A stretch of DNA of 14,824 nt from CAZCVI01 sp964502145 (GTDB taxonomy: Bacteria; Acidobacteriota; Aminicenantia; UBA2199), in assembly GCA_964502145.1 (NCBI GenBank), contig CAZCVI010000128.1:1-14824 (forward strand), read 5' to 3'. Both the position numbers and the translations under genes were made by a program. This document shows, one piece after another, positions 1 to 6,441 of this stretch (the stretch's first letter is position 1; every line of letters starts with the position of its first letter). Below the pieces are notes generated by a model, which was given only the letters and a program-made list of their open reading frames with translations, searched no databases and was not told where the DNA came from.

Positions 1-99
1 ATATTTTACTCCATCTAAAAGAAAAAAAAAGGTGTGGTTCCCTAAGCGCTTACTTTCTTTTAACCATTCCGGCGCTTCGGTGCGTACTATTTTCTCCAT
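1..99 (-). CDS. Start of a gene overlapping the double ATPase; possibly an HNH-type nuclease partner (partial)
   Basis: An open frame begins at an ATG at 99-97 and runs through the window edge, giving 33 visible residues that start MEKIVRTEAPEWLKESK. The ATG lies inside the last codons of the upstream ATPase gene (stop at 89-87), so the two overlap by 13 bp and are probably translationally coupled. A GGGAG sequence about 12 nt upstream of the ATG could be the ribosome binding site. The N-terminal pattern (M-x-K-I-x-R-x-E-A-P-E-W-L) resembles the start of HNH endonucleases encoded directly after AAA_21-type ATPases, as in Septu/PtuAB-like pairs. No catalytic HNH residues are visible because the gene is cut, so the nuclease reading is inference from context and a short motif. 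Confidence 0.5.
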   Translation of the reverse strand, partial: MEKIVRTEAPEWLKESKRLGNHTFFFLLDGVKY

Positions 100-2447
100 A
101 AGTCGTAACTTCTCCCGCTTCTTTTTTCCATACTCTGCAATTCTCTCCGCATGATACTATCCAACTCCACGCCCCGGTCGGCAATGTCCAGAACCAGAGC
201 TTTGAACAACTCCTCATCCACGGGTTTATTATCACGAATCGCTTCCTGCATCTCCCGGAAACGCACCATTTGTGATTCCACTTCTGCACTAAAGGGGAAA
301 CGAATATTAAATACTTCTCGGACAATGGCATTGTAACTTAATTCCGAGGTAATATTCTTGTCCACCACCAAAACATTATCACTGCCCCTCTGCTTCTCTA
401 AAACCACCAGCGACTCATTCCTAGCACTCTGAACAACGAAGGGACTGTGGGAAGTCACAATAAACTGGATATTGGGCAACAGAGTTTCGATACTTTTTAA
501 GATCGTTCGCTGCCACGTAGGATGTAAATGCAAGTCCACTTCATCCAAAAGAATAATACCCGTGATGTTACCAATATTTTGGAGATTACCGCCTCTCTCC
601 AAAATACGGATGATAACATCAAAGAGCCACACAAAGGTCGATTTAAAACCATCGGAAAGCGCTTCAATGGGAAGCGGGGTGTCTGGACTGGTGGCGGTTT
701 TAAAATAAAACCCTTCGGGATCAAAATGCACCATTTCTACTGGTTCATCTTCCCCCTCGCATAGCAATACGCGGTTAATAAGGGTTTTTAGGGTGTCAAA
801 GTGTTTGGATAAATAGTTAAACGTGGAACTGATCTTGATATGTTTTAAATATCCATTCTCGCCAAACAGGGTGGCGATGGATTCTATCTGTTTATTGGGC
901 CGGGTCTCTTCTAACTTGATGCTACGATTAACACCGTAAGCCAGCAATAGGAATTGTTTCTTCACCTGTTCCAATTGTTCCTTGCCTTTTAAACAGATGA
1001 TAGAGTCATTCTTGTCTATTTCAAATTCCAGGTGAACGGGTTGGTCCTCCACCAGTAAATCGATTTCAAAATATCCGGTCTTTTTCCCTTGCTTGATGAC
1101 GTTTTTCCAAGTATAGGGGAAAGGTATGATAGAAATTCCACTTAAGCCCAAGGCAATCAATTGCAGGATGGTGGATTTGCCTTTGCCGTTGGTGCCGATG
1201 ATCAGGCTGGTATTTAAAGAGGAATCAAACTTGATCTCCACCTTTTCAAAGCATTTTATATTGCGAATAAAGAGCCGTTCCAGTCGCACGGACTTAAATT
1301 CCGGGGTTTTGCCATTGGAGAAGGCATACATTGGAAGGTTGGCAGGATTATTCAGCATATGCACTAACCACCACTCTTTAAATATAGGGGAAATAAAGCT
1401 ATAGGCTCTATTATGGTCTACAGATAGACATCCATACTGAACCAATGGTTTTAATAATTCGTGGGGGTGTATTCCAGATGAATTCCAATCAATTCCACTG
1501 CCTCCCAAAAGTTCACTTTCTGACATCACAGATTTTTGTGCGATTAAATCCAACAAAACTGTTAACACCTGATCTTCCAAATCACTCAAAAAAAACCGGA
1601 GACTCCCCCGCCACTCATCAAAATATTCCCTGTGTTTTAATACGCTTTTAATAGCTATATGAATATCAATTTTCATTACAGGATCGTCTTCTCCCTTCAG
1701 ATTGGTGGCCAATTCATGAACAAATAATTGGAGATGAAAAGGGCTCAACCAAGACAAAGAAAACACTATATCCTCGTTAATATAATTTTTTGAGATTAAG
1801 CCAGTATTTTTCAGCAATCGCTCAACAAAATGGCTGGCATCTATAGATGTAAGGGGTGTAAGCGTATTTTGATATAGATCAGTAAACGCTTGAGGTATAT
1901 TTAATTTTTTGGCAAGATACTCCATATTATGAGTGGACGTATAAATGAATAACACATTGCTGCCCAAACGATTTAATTGATTACGATACGCCCTTTGGTT
2001 ATTGAGAAACAGACTGATATTCTCAGCAGCAGCATCTGCTTCAAAAAGAGTCTGCAATAATCTGGAGAAATTATCCAGCACAATTACCAACGCCTGATCA
2101 GATTTATACAACCCACACAGATCAACCAACTTTTCAAAAGGCGAATCACTCTCCTCCATCTGTGCAGGGATATGTTGCTCCTTGAAAAAAGGAGATCGTA
2201 CCAATTCCTCATAGATTGTTTTATAAAACTGCGCTTCATCAATAACAGCACCAACATCAATAAATACCCAATTGAACTTAGGAGTGTTATCTCGCAGATG
2301 AAAAAGAATGGAGGTTTTGCCTGATTTCACTGGCCCTGAGAAAAAAACATGCAGTTTGGCATTCAAAGCTTTCTTGATACTTTTGACAATGTCAGGCCGA
2401 GGGAAGAAATCTTCACCGCTGACTGGCTGTCCGATAATATTGCGCAT
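87..2447 (-). CDS. Two-headed ATPase: STAND/AAA-like NTPase and winged helix fused to an OLD/AAA_21 ABC-type ATPase
   Basis: The protein is 786 residues from the chosen start. The N-terminal half is a P-loop NTPase with Walker A GPVKSGKTS (about 38-46), Walker B LVIVLDNF (about 120-127) and a sensor-like LFIYTST strand (about 166-172). It is followed by a probable winged helix (about 291-363, ending FISPIFKEWW), as in archaeal-type or nSTAND ATPases. The C-terminal half is an ABC/SMC-like ATPase with Walker A GTNGKGKST (418-426), LAYG strand (about 502-505), signature LSDGFKS (597-603), Walker B ILLDEVDLHLHP (632-643) and H-loop TSHSPF (665-670), typical of AAA_21/OLD proteins. The start is the ATG at 2447, with an AAAGGAGA Shine-Dalgarno 8 nt upstream. 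A TTG 36 bp further upstream is in frame but lacks such a site. A second gene overlaps its end. A role in phage or plasmid defence is inference; ATPase activity of both heads is supported by intact motifs. Confidence 0.88.
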   Translation of the reverse strand: MRNIIGQPVSGEDFFPRPDIVKSIKKALNAKLHVFFSGPVKSGKTSILFHLRDNTPKFNWVFIDVGAVIDEAQFYKTIYEELVRSPFFKEQHIPAQMEESDSPFEKLVDLCGLYKSDQALVIVLDNFSRLLQTLFEADAAAENISLFLNNQRAYRNQLNRLGSNVLFIYTSTHNMEYLAKKLNIPQAFTDLYQNTLTPLTSIDASHFVERLLKNTGLISKNYINEDIVFSLSWLSPFHLQLFVHELATNLKGEDDPVMKIDIHIAIKSVLKHREYFDEWRGSLRFFLSDLEDQVLTVLLDLIAQKSVMSESELLGGSGIDWNSSGIHPHELLKPLVQYGCLSVDHNRAYSFISPIFKEWWLVHMLNNPANLPMYAFSNGKTPEFKSVRLERLFIRNIKCFEKVEIKFDSSLNTSLIIGTNGKGKSTILQLIALGLSGISIIPFPYTWKNVIKQGKKTGYFEIDLLVEDQPVHLEFEIDKNDSIICLKGKEQLEQVKKQFLLLAYGVNRSIKLEETRPNKQIESIATLFGENGYLKHIKISSTFNYLSKHFDTLKTLINRVLLCEGEDEPVEMVHFDPEGFYFKTATSPDTPLPIEALSDGFKSTFVWLFDVIIRILERGGNLQNIGNITGIILLDEVDLHLHPTWQRTILKSIETLLPNIQFIVTSHSPFVVQSARNESLVVLEKQRGSDNVLVVDKNITSELSYNAIVREVFNIRFPFSAEVESQMVRFREMQEAIRDNKPVDEELFKALVLDIADRGVELDSIMRRELQSMEKRSGRSYDLWRK

Positions 2448-2499
2448 ACTTTTATTCTCCTTTGACTGAATAATATTTATCAATGCTTATCATAAAGGA

Positions 2500-2528
2500 A
2501 TTTTATAGTAAAACGTAGGAAATTTCAA
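2500..2528 (-). promoter_or_regulatory. Probable sigma-70-type promoter of the double ATPase gene
   Basis: Read on the minus strand, TTGAAA (2528-2523) is followed after 17 bp by TAAAAT (2505-2500). The predicted transcript starts about 45 nt before the ATG at 2447. No other gene lies upstream on this strand for more than 700 bp, so a promoter is expected here. Confidence 0.55.
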
Positions 2529-2573
2529 TACTAAAAAGATATTCCCCTGACTTTTTATCTCCAATCTTGACAT

Positions 2574-2594
2574 GATGCATCCAGTTGATGCATC
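2574..2594. repeat. Twin 8-bp palindromes GATGCATC upstream of the ATPase promoter
   Basis: GATGCATC occurs at 2574-2581 and again at 2587-2594, 13 bp apart start to start. Each copy is a perfect palindrome, so the pair is both a direct and an inverted repeat. It lies about 46 bp upstream of the predicted -35 box. It could bind a dimeric regulator, but this is only inferred from symmetry and position. Confidence 0.4.
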
Positions 2595-2743
2595 TAATTT
2601 TTAAAACATCACCCGTCACACCATTATCCCAAAACAAATATAATGAGTAACGCCACAAAATACCCCTGTTGATTCCCATTGTATCGGCACCGCCTGACCA
2701 ATGCTATAAGAAGGAGCACATATATTCAATGAAAATGGATGTT

Positions 2744-2979
2744 TTAGGTGGTGGTTGCACGATTCCAAGTGGTGGTCACGCGATTCTAAGTGGTGGTTGC
2801 GTAATTCCAAGTGGTGGTTGCGTAATTCTAAGTGGTGGTTGCACGATTTCAAGTGGTGGTTGCACGATTCCAAGTGGTGGTTGAACGATTCCAAGTGGTG
2901 GTTGCACGATTCCAAGTGGTGGTTACGCGATTCCAAGTGGTGATTACGCGATTCCAAGTGGTGGTTACGTGATTCGAAG
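2744..2979. repeat. 21-bp tandem repeat array, about 10 full units plus partial ends
   Basis: Ten complete 21-bp units run from 2761 to 2970, with partial units at 2744-2760 and 2971-2979. The core AAGTGGTGGTT is nearly invariant; the flanking GATTCC and GCAC-like positions vary (GATTCT, AATTCC, GATTTC; GCGT, ACGC, GAAC). Because 21 is divisible by three, all frames look like heptapeptide repeats (for example ESCNHHL on minus, DSKWWLH on plus). Substitutions are often non-synonymous in these frames, and both plus frames examined hit stops inside the array. I therefore read it as a non-coding minisatellite rather than a gene. The area from 2600 to 3058 holds no other feature I can support. Confidence 0.85.
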
Positions 2980-3058
2980 TAATTTATGCTTAAAAACAGC
3001 CGATAAACGGAATTTCATGCAGTGAACAATGATAAATGACCGATACAGACAGGGAAAA

Positions 3059-3193
3059 ATGGAAAAAACCGTGCCATCTACCCCCATTTTGATGCTAATA
3101 TTATCCCCCCCACACCGTAACTACCCAGTGTTGGAAAACCCCGCATTATTCAACCACCACCTCGAAGAGATTCTCAAAGTAATGGTGAAATAA
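3059..3193 (+). CDS. Possible 44-residue ORF, unrecognised
   Basis: A short frame starts at the ATG at 3059, preceded by AGGGA four bases upstream, and ends at the TAA at 3191-3193. Its C-terminal part (HHLEEILKVMVK) looks helical and protein-like, while the middle is proline-rich. It is convergent with the metallopeptidase gene, whose stop lies seven bases further on. It matches no family I know and could be chance or a remnant of an older gene. Confidence 0.22.
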   Translation: MEKTVPSTPILMLILSPPHRNYPVLENPALFNHHLEEILKVMVK

Positions 3194-3200
3194 CAAGCGA

Positions 3201-4088
3201 TTATCTCTCTCCAATAATCGCCGCTGGATCCAAATTGAAAAATTCTTTCAGCAAATCATAAAATTCCGGGCTGTTGGATTTCATGAGATGGGGATTTTCA
3301 AAGAACATTTCCACCGCCACAGCAAAAAGTTCCGCTTCGTTCGTGCCTGCATAGGCCCGTAAATAAGAAAGACCCTGACTCGCTTTTTCCCATTCCCTGC
3401 CAATGATCTCCCGCCACCGCAACACACATTCTTCACCCGGCATCAACCGCGCCATCGGTATACCATCCGCCAATCCATCCTCAAAATCAAAATAATGCGC
3501 CAATTCATGAAATACCACATTGTCCCCATCCCCTGGATAAGCAAAACTCTGCCGCAAACTCTCTTCCGTCACAATTAAAGGCGCATTCACCATCGCCATC
3601 CCTTCATAATTGCCACGCCCCAACGTATAATTACGATTAAAACTACGACCGGGATAAACAATCACCCCATCCTTAATCGGTGGTTCCCAATCGGGCCGAC
3701 CAAACAACATCGCCGCAAAAGCCGTGGCAATCGGTAACTTGATACTGATATCCATCGGCTGTCTGCGTATGCCCTCGATGGAAAAATCACTCAAAAAAAT
3801 CTGCATGTCTCTTTCAAACCGTTGTTTACCGACTACATCCAGATTGGCATAAATCGCCGAATGCTGCGCAACCAATGGCCGCCACTCCACGGGAAAAGGT
3901 TGCATCACAGCGCGATAACGCGACCACGGATGCTTTAACGCAAAATAAAGATACACCATTTCCACCACCACGGTCACCACCCACACCACAGGCCGCCCGG
4001 ACGATATATATAAGGCAACCCCGATGACTAAGATCAAACACACATACACCACTATAAATATTCGGTCCATCCGGTATATTATTTGCAT
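3201..4088 (-). CDS. mtfA: MtfA-like zinc metallopeptidase (M90 family) with N-terminal membrane anchor
   Basis: The product is 295 residues from the ATG at 4088. It carries the zinc-protease motif HELAH (about 194-198) inside NVVFHELAHYFDFEDGLADG, matching the MtfA/M90 signature. A third zinc ligand is likely the Glu of AELFAVAVEMFF (about 253). In E. coli MtfA is a cytosolic peptidase linked to the glucose regulator Mlc. Here the protein has a hydrophobic N-terminus with probably two membrane segments (about 10-28 and 35-51), so a membrane-anchored form is likely and the Mlc link need not hold. Start choice is uncertain: the ATG at 4088 has AGGA only a few bases upstream, an ATG at 4070 gives a slightly shorter form, and a TTG at 4145 would extend it. 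It is divergent from the 121-aa gene. Confidence 0.85.
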   Translation of the reverse strand: MQIIYRMDRIFIVVYVCLILVIGVALYISSGRPVVWVVTVVVEMVYLYFALKHPWSRYRAVMQPFPVEWRPLVAQHSAIYANLDVVGKQRFERDMQIFLSDFSIEGIRRQPMDISIKLPIATAFAAMLFGRPDWEPPIKDGVIVYPGRSFNRNYTLGRGNYEGMAMVNAPLIVTEESLRQSFAYPGDGDNVVFHELAHYFDFEDGLADGIPMARLMPGEECVLRWREIIGREWEKASQGLSYLRAYAGTNEAELFAVAVEMFFENPHLMKSNSPEFYDLLKEFFNLDPAAIIGER

Positions 4089-4135
4089 GTTCCTATTATG
4101 ACATACAAAGGAAAAAAAATAAATCCCCAAATCTC

Positions 4136-4164
4136 TTGCATTCAACCGCCATTTCCGCTACAAT
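4136..4164 (+). promoter_or_regulatory. Promoter of the 121-aa gene
   Basis: TTGCAT (4136-4141), a 17-bp spacer and TACAAT (4159-4164) give a good sigma-70-type promoter. The predicted start is near 4171, leaving a leader of about 40 nt with AGGAGG just before the ATG at 4210. Confidence 0.65.
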
Positions 4165-4209
4165 CATTAACGTGATGCTCCAGAAAAAAAAGTCGCACAG
4201 GAGGTTTTT

Positions 4210-4575
4210 ATGTTTTCACGAACAATCATGGATTTTACGGTAGCCAACGTCGAAGATACTTTGAAAACGATCAAAGAATGGGCGCACCAAAACAATTACC
4301 ACCTCAAAAAGTCCTCGTATTCATGGCAGCTTTTCCAAAAAGGCACTGGTTTTCTGGTCGCCCCCATGATGTTGGAAATTTCCTACAACGGCCTCACTTT
4401 CCACCTGGAAGCCTGGGTCCGCGCCACCCTCTTGGCCCGTCTGGGCGCCCTCTTTCTTATCCCCGCCGAAATAGGCATCGAATCCGAGGGCTTCAAAATG
4501 GCAATTCCCAAAAAAATAGCCCGTGAAGCGGTTAATAAACTCCTCGACCAACTCGGTCAACCCTCTATTCCTTAA
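4210..4575 (+). CDS. Hypothetical protein, 121 residues, unrecognised
   Basis: The start is well supported: AGGAGG at 4199-4204 lies five bases before the ATG, behind a clear promoter. The protein alternates amphipathic strands and helices. Its most hydrophobic stretch is LLARLGALFLIPAEIGIES (about 77-95), too interrupted to be called a membrane span with confidence. The C-terminus (IPKKIAREAVNKLLDQLGQP) looks like an amphipathic helix. There is no signal peptide and no metal-binding motif. It resembles small conserved hypothetical proteins in general, but I cannot name a family. The gene ends at the TAA at 4573-4575, exactly where the 131-bp palindromic array begins, so its 3' end may be shaped by that array. 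Confidence 0.8.
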   Translation: MFSRTIMDFTVANVEDTLKTIKEWAHQNNYHLKKSSYSWQLFQKGTGFLVAPMMLEISYNGLTFHLEAWVRATLLARLGALFLIPAEIGIESEGFKMAIPKKIAREAVNKLLDQLGQPSIP

Positions 4576-5265
4576 AAAACCCCTCTTTTTTACTTGTTTT
4601 CCTCGCAGACAGATTAGTTTGATTTCTTTTCTGAAACAGATTTTTCTGAAGAATACCGATATGAAAGGGATTGATCATTTTGTTGACGTCAACAAAATGA
4701 TCGCNNNNNNNNNNNNNNNNNNNNNNNNNNNNNNNNNNNNNNNNNNNNNNNNNNNNNNNNNNNNNNNNNNNNNNNNNNNNNNNNNNNNNNNNNNNNNNNN
4801 NNNNAGAATACCGATATGAAAGGGATTGATCATTTTGTTGACGTCAACAAAATGATCGCTCTACCCTTTCTTTTTTACCCGTTTTCCTGGTAGACCGAGT
4901 GGGTTTGATTTCTTTTTCGAAATAGCTATTCCTGAAGAATACCGATATGAAAGGAATTGATCATTTTGTTGACATCAACAAAATGATCGCTCTACCCTTC
5001 CTTTTTTACCTGTTTTCCTGGTAAACTAGAGTGGGTTTAATTTATTTTCCAAAACAAAATTCCTGGAGAATACCGATATAAAAGGCATTGATCATTTTGT
5101 TGACATCAACAAAATGATCGCCCTACCCTTCTTTTTTTGCCTGTTTTCCTGGTAGACCGAGTGGGTTTGATTTTTATTCCGAAACAGAATTTCCCGAAGA
5201 ATGGCAATACAGAAGGGATTGATCATATTGTTGACGTCAACAATATGATCGCGATTAGTAAGGGT
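4574..5265 (+). repeat. 131-bp tandem array with 30-bp palindromes derived from dinD
   Basis: Five units are visible. Each has a 76-bp pyrimidine-rich spacer and a 55-bp block starting AGAATACCGATAT at 4650, 4805, 4936, 5067 and 5198. The last four are spaced exactly 131 bp. Each block holds a 30-bp palindrome (4673-4702, 4828-4857, 4959-4988, 5090-5119, 5221-5250) with half-site GATCATTTTGTTGAC. Copies 1 and 2 are perfect, and copies 3 and 4 differ only at the central base pair. Copy 5 has changes in both arms that keep perfect symmetry. The 55-bp block is collinear without gaps with dinD bases 5658-5712 and, read in frame, spells DHFVDVNKMI like DinD. The last copy matches dinD for about 25 bases further. 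The first and second units are separated by an assembly gap. Confidence 0.92.
4705..4804. other. Assembly gap (100 Ns)
   Basis: There are exactly 100 Ns, a conventional placeholder length. The left flank stops at the end of a 55-bp palindromic block, and the right flank starts at the first base of the next block. At 131-bp periodicity the true missing length would be 76 bp or 76 plus a multiple of 131. Confidence 0.99.
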
Positions 5266-5330
5266 TAACAACCTGGAGTACAAGTGTCACACCATTCTTT
5301 TGTTCTGATATTTTTTTTGGAGGTTCTGTC

Positions 5331-5359
5331 TTGATTTCTACTTTGAAAAAGTTTATAAT
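5331..5359 (+). promoter_or_regulatory. Probable promoter of the dinD transcript
   Basis: TTGATT (5331-5336), a 17-bp spacer and a perfect TATAAT (5354-5359) form a strong sigma-70-type promoter. Transcription would start near 5366, giving a leader of about 130 nt that contains a 30-codon ORF before dinD. I see no clear LexA box of the E. coli (CTGT-N8-ACAG) or Bacillus (GAAC-N4-GTTC) type around it. Confidence 0.65.
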
Positions 5360-5397
5360 TCCCTAATGATTAAAAAAGGATTTTACTATTAGTTACA

Positions 5398-5490
5398 ATG
5401 ACAAAAAACGAACGGAAAAACTATCTCTGGGGAGTAGCCAACATTTTGTTGACTATGATTGAGGCTGCCAGACTAAACAAGGAAGGTTAA
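5398..5490 (+). CDS. Short leader ORF (30 residues) ahead of dinD
   Basis: A frame from ATG 5398 to TAA 5488-5490 encodes 30 residues starting MTKNERKNYLWGVANILLTM. Its stop lies four bases before the dinD ATG and follows directly on dinD's GGAAGG ribosome binding site, so its translation could affect dinD initiation. The NYLWGVANIL segment faintly resembles the N-terminal LW-x-A-D-L pattern of type I restriction methylases (HsdM), and dinD genes are often found within type I restriction loci, so it may be an hsdM remnant. It lacks a good ribosome binding site of its own. Coding status and origin are both uncertain. Confidence 0.35.
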   Translation: MTKNERKNYLWGVANILLTMIEAARLNKEG

Positions 5491-5494
5491 CACC

Positions 5495-6337
5495 ATGAAA
5501 AAAGAACTCATCGTCGAACTATTTCAAAAATTTGAAGAAGCCTGTTATGTTTTAAACAACATCGAGTGTTGGAGCGCCCGCGAATTGCAGGAAATTTTAG
5601 GTTATATGGAATGGCGTAATTTCCTGAAAGTTATAGAAAAAGCCAAGATTGCCTGCGAGAATGCTGATATCAGCGTGGTTGATCATTTTGTTGAAGTCAA
5701 CAAATTGATCGCCATTGGTAAGGGTGGTCAACGTGAATTAGATGATATCGCGCTGACCCGCTACGCCTGTTACCTGATCGCCCAAAATGGCGATCCATCT
5801 AAAAGTGAAATCTCATTCGCCCAGACCTACTTTGCCGTTCAAACCCGCAAACAAGAAATAATCGAGCAACGGCTCTTGGAAATTGTCCGGGTTATGGCCC
5901 GCGAAAAACTCTCAAAATCAGAAAAAAAACTATCCACCATTATTTACGAGCGAGGAGTGGATGAGAAGGGTTTTGCTCTTATTCGTTCAAAAGGCGATGA
6001 AGCACTTTTTGGCGGGGCTTCTACCAACACCATGAAACGGAAACTGATGGTTCCAAGCAACAGGCCATTGGCCGATTTTTTACCCACCCTCACGATAAAA
6101 GCCAAAGACTTTGCCACTGAATTGACGAGTCATAATGTATTAGAAAAAGAGCTGGCAGGTGAAGCACAAATTATCACAGAGCATGTAGATAACAATAAGG
6201 CGGTGCGAGAAATGCTGCGTGAACGAGGGGTACGACCGGAAACCTTGCCACCGGCTGAAGATGTTAAAAAAGTTCAACGAAAACTGGACGGCGAGGAAAG
6301 AAGGATGTTACAAGAGATAAAGAAAAAAAAGGAATAA
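5495..6337 (+). CDS. dinD: DinD-like DNA-damage-inducible protein D
   Basis: The 280-residue product is close to the 274 residues of E. coli DinD and appears complete. Family landmarks are visible: WSARELQEILGY-x-x-WRNF (about 26-43), DHFVEVNKLI (63-72), RYACYLIAQNGDPSKSE (89-105) and FAQTYFAVQTRKQE (108-121), then a charged helical C-terminus. E. coli DinD is SOS-induced and inhibits RecA-dependent strand exchange in vitro. Whether this copy is SOS-controlled is unknown, as no LexA box is evident. GGAAGG lies eight bases before the ATG. Codons 63-72 form a near-perfect 30-bp palindrome (5681-5710, 28 of 30 positions symmetric) that matches the palindromes of the array upstream. The gene sits alone with its leader ORF, converging on the LiaF-like gene. 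Confidence 0.93.
   Translation: MKKELIVELFQKFEEACYVLNNIECWSARELQEILGYMEWRNFLKVIEKAKIACENADISVVDHFVEVNKLIAIGKGGQRELDDIALTRYACYLIAQNGDPSKSEISFAQTYFAVQTRKQEIIEQRLLEIVRVMAREKLSKSEKKLSTIIYERGVDEKGFALIRSKGDEALFGGASTNTMKRKLMVPSNRPLADFLPTLTIKAKDFATELTSHNVLEKELAGEAQIITEHVDNNKAVREMLRERGVRPETLPPAEDVKKVQRKLDGEERRMLQEIKKKKE
5658..5712 (+). repeat. Internal dinD segment homologous to the upstream 131-bp array
   Basis: These 55 bases align without gaps to the block repeated in the array: about 22 of 29 bases match before the palindrome, and 30 of 32 in the palindrome plus two flanking bases. The palindrome (5681-5710) encodes D63 to I72. It departs from symmetry at the central pair and at one arm position. 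Confidence 0.85.
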
Positions 6338-6374
6338 CAACATCTCTCTACTGCTTCAATAATAAATCCCCAAA

Positions 6375-6405
6375 ACCGGTGGGACCCATGGTGAGTCCCA
6401 CCGGT
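6375..6405. terminator. Bidirectional hairpin terminator between dinD and the LiaF-like gene
   Basis: ACCGGTGGGAC (6375-6385) and its exact complement GTCCCACCGGT (6395-6405) enclose a 9-base loop. The hairpin lies between convergent genes. On the minus strand it is followed by TTTT and then an AT-rich stretch, so it is a better terminator for the LiaF-like gene than for dinD. Confidence 0.75.
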
Positions 6406-6441
6406 AATCATCGCTAAGAACTTTACATCAAGGAATGAATC

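Noticed and set aside
2669..2943. Plus-strand frames over the same array (SGGCTIP and DSKWWLH heptads), one with AAGGAG before an ATG near 2730
   Set aside because: Both frames stop inside the array while the repeat continues, so the repeat is not maintained as protein. The ribosome-site match is far from the ATG.
2616..2957. Minus-strand 113-codon frame with ESCNHHL heptapeptides
   Set aside because: It is a by-product of the 21-bp repeat period, other frames are equally periodic, and unit differences are mostly non-synonymous in it.
4673..5250. Palindromes as ordinary terminators of the 121-aa gene
   Set aside because: There is no loop and no U-tract directly after the stem, and several copies lie in tandem. 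Termination may still occur, but it does not explain the array.
2744..5265. CRISPR array
   Set aside because: The 21-bp units have no unique spacers between them, and in the 131-bp units the spacer segments are themselves repeated.
5270..5494. LexA/SOS box before dinD
   Set aside because: I looked for E. coli and Bacillus type boxes. A CGAAC occurs at 5409-5413 and a CTGT at 5326-5329, but neither has the matching half at the right spacing.
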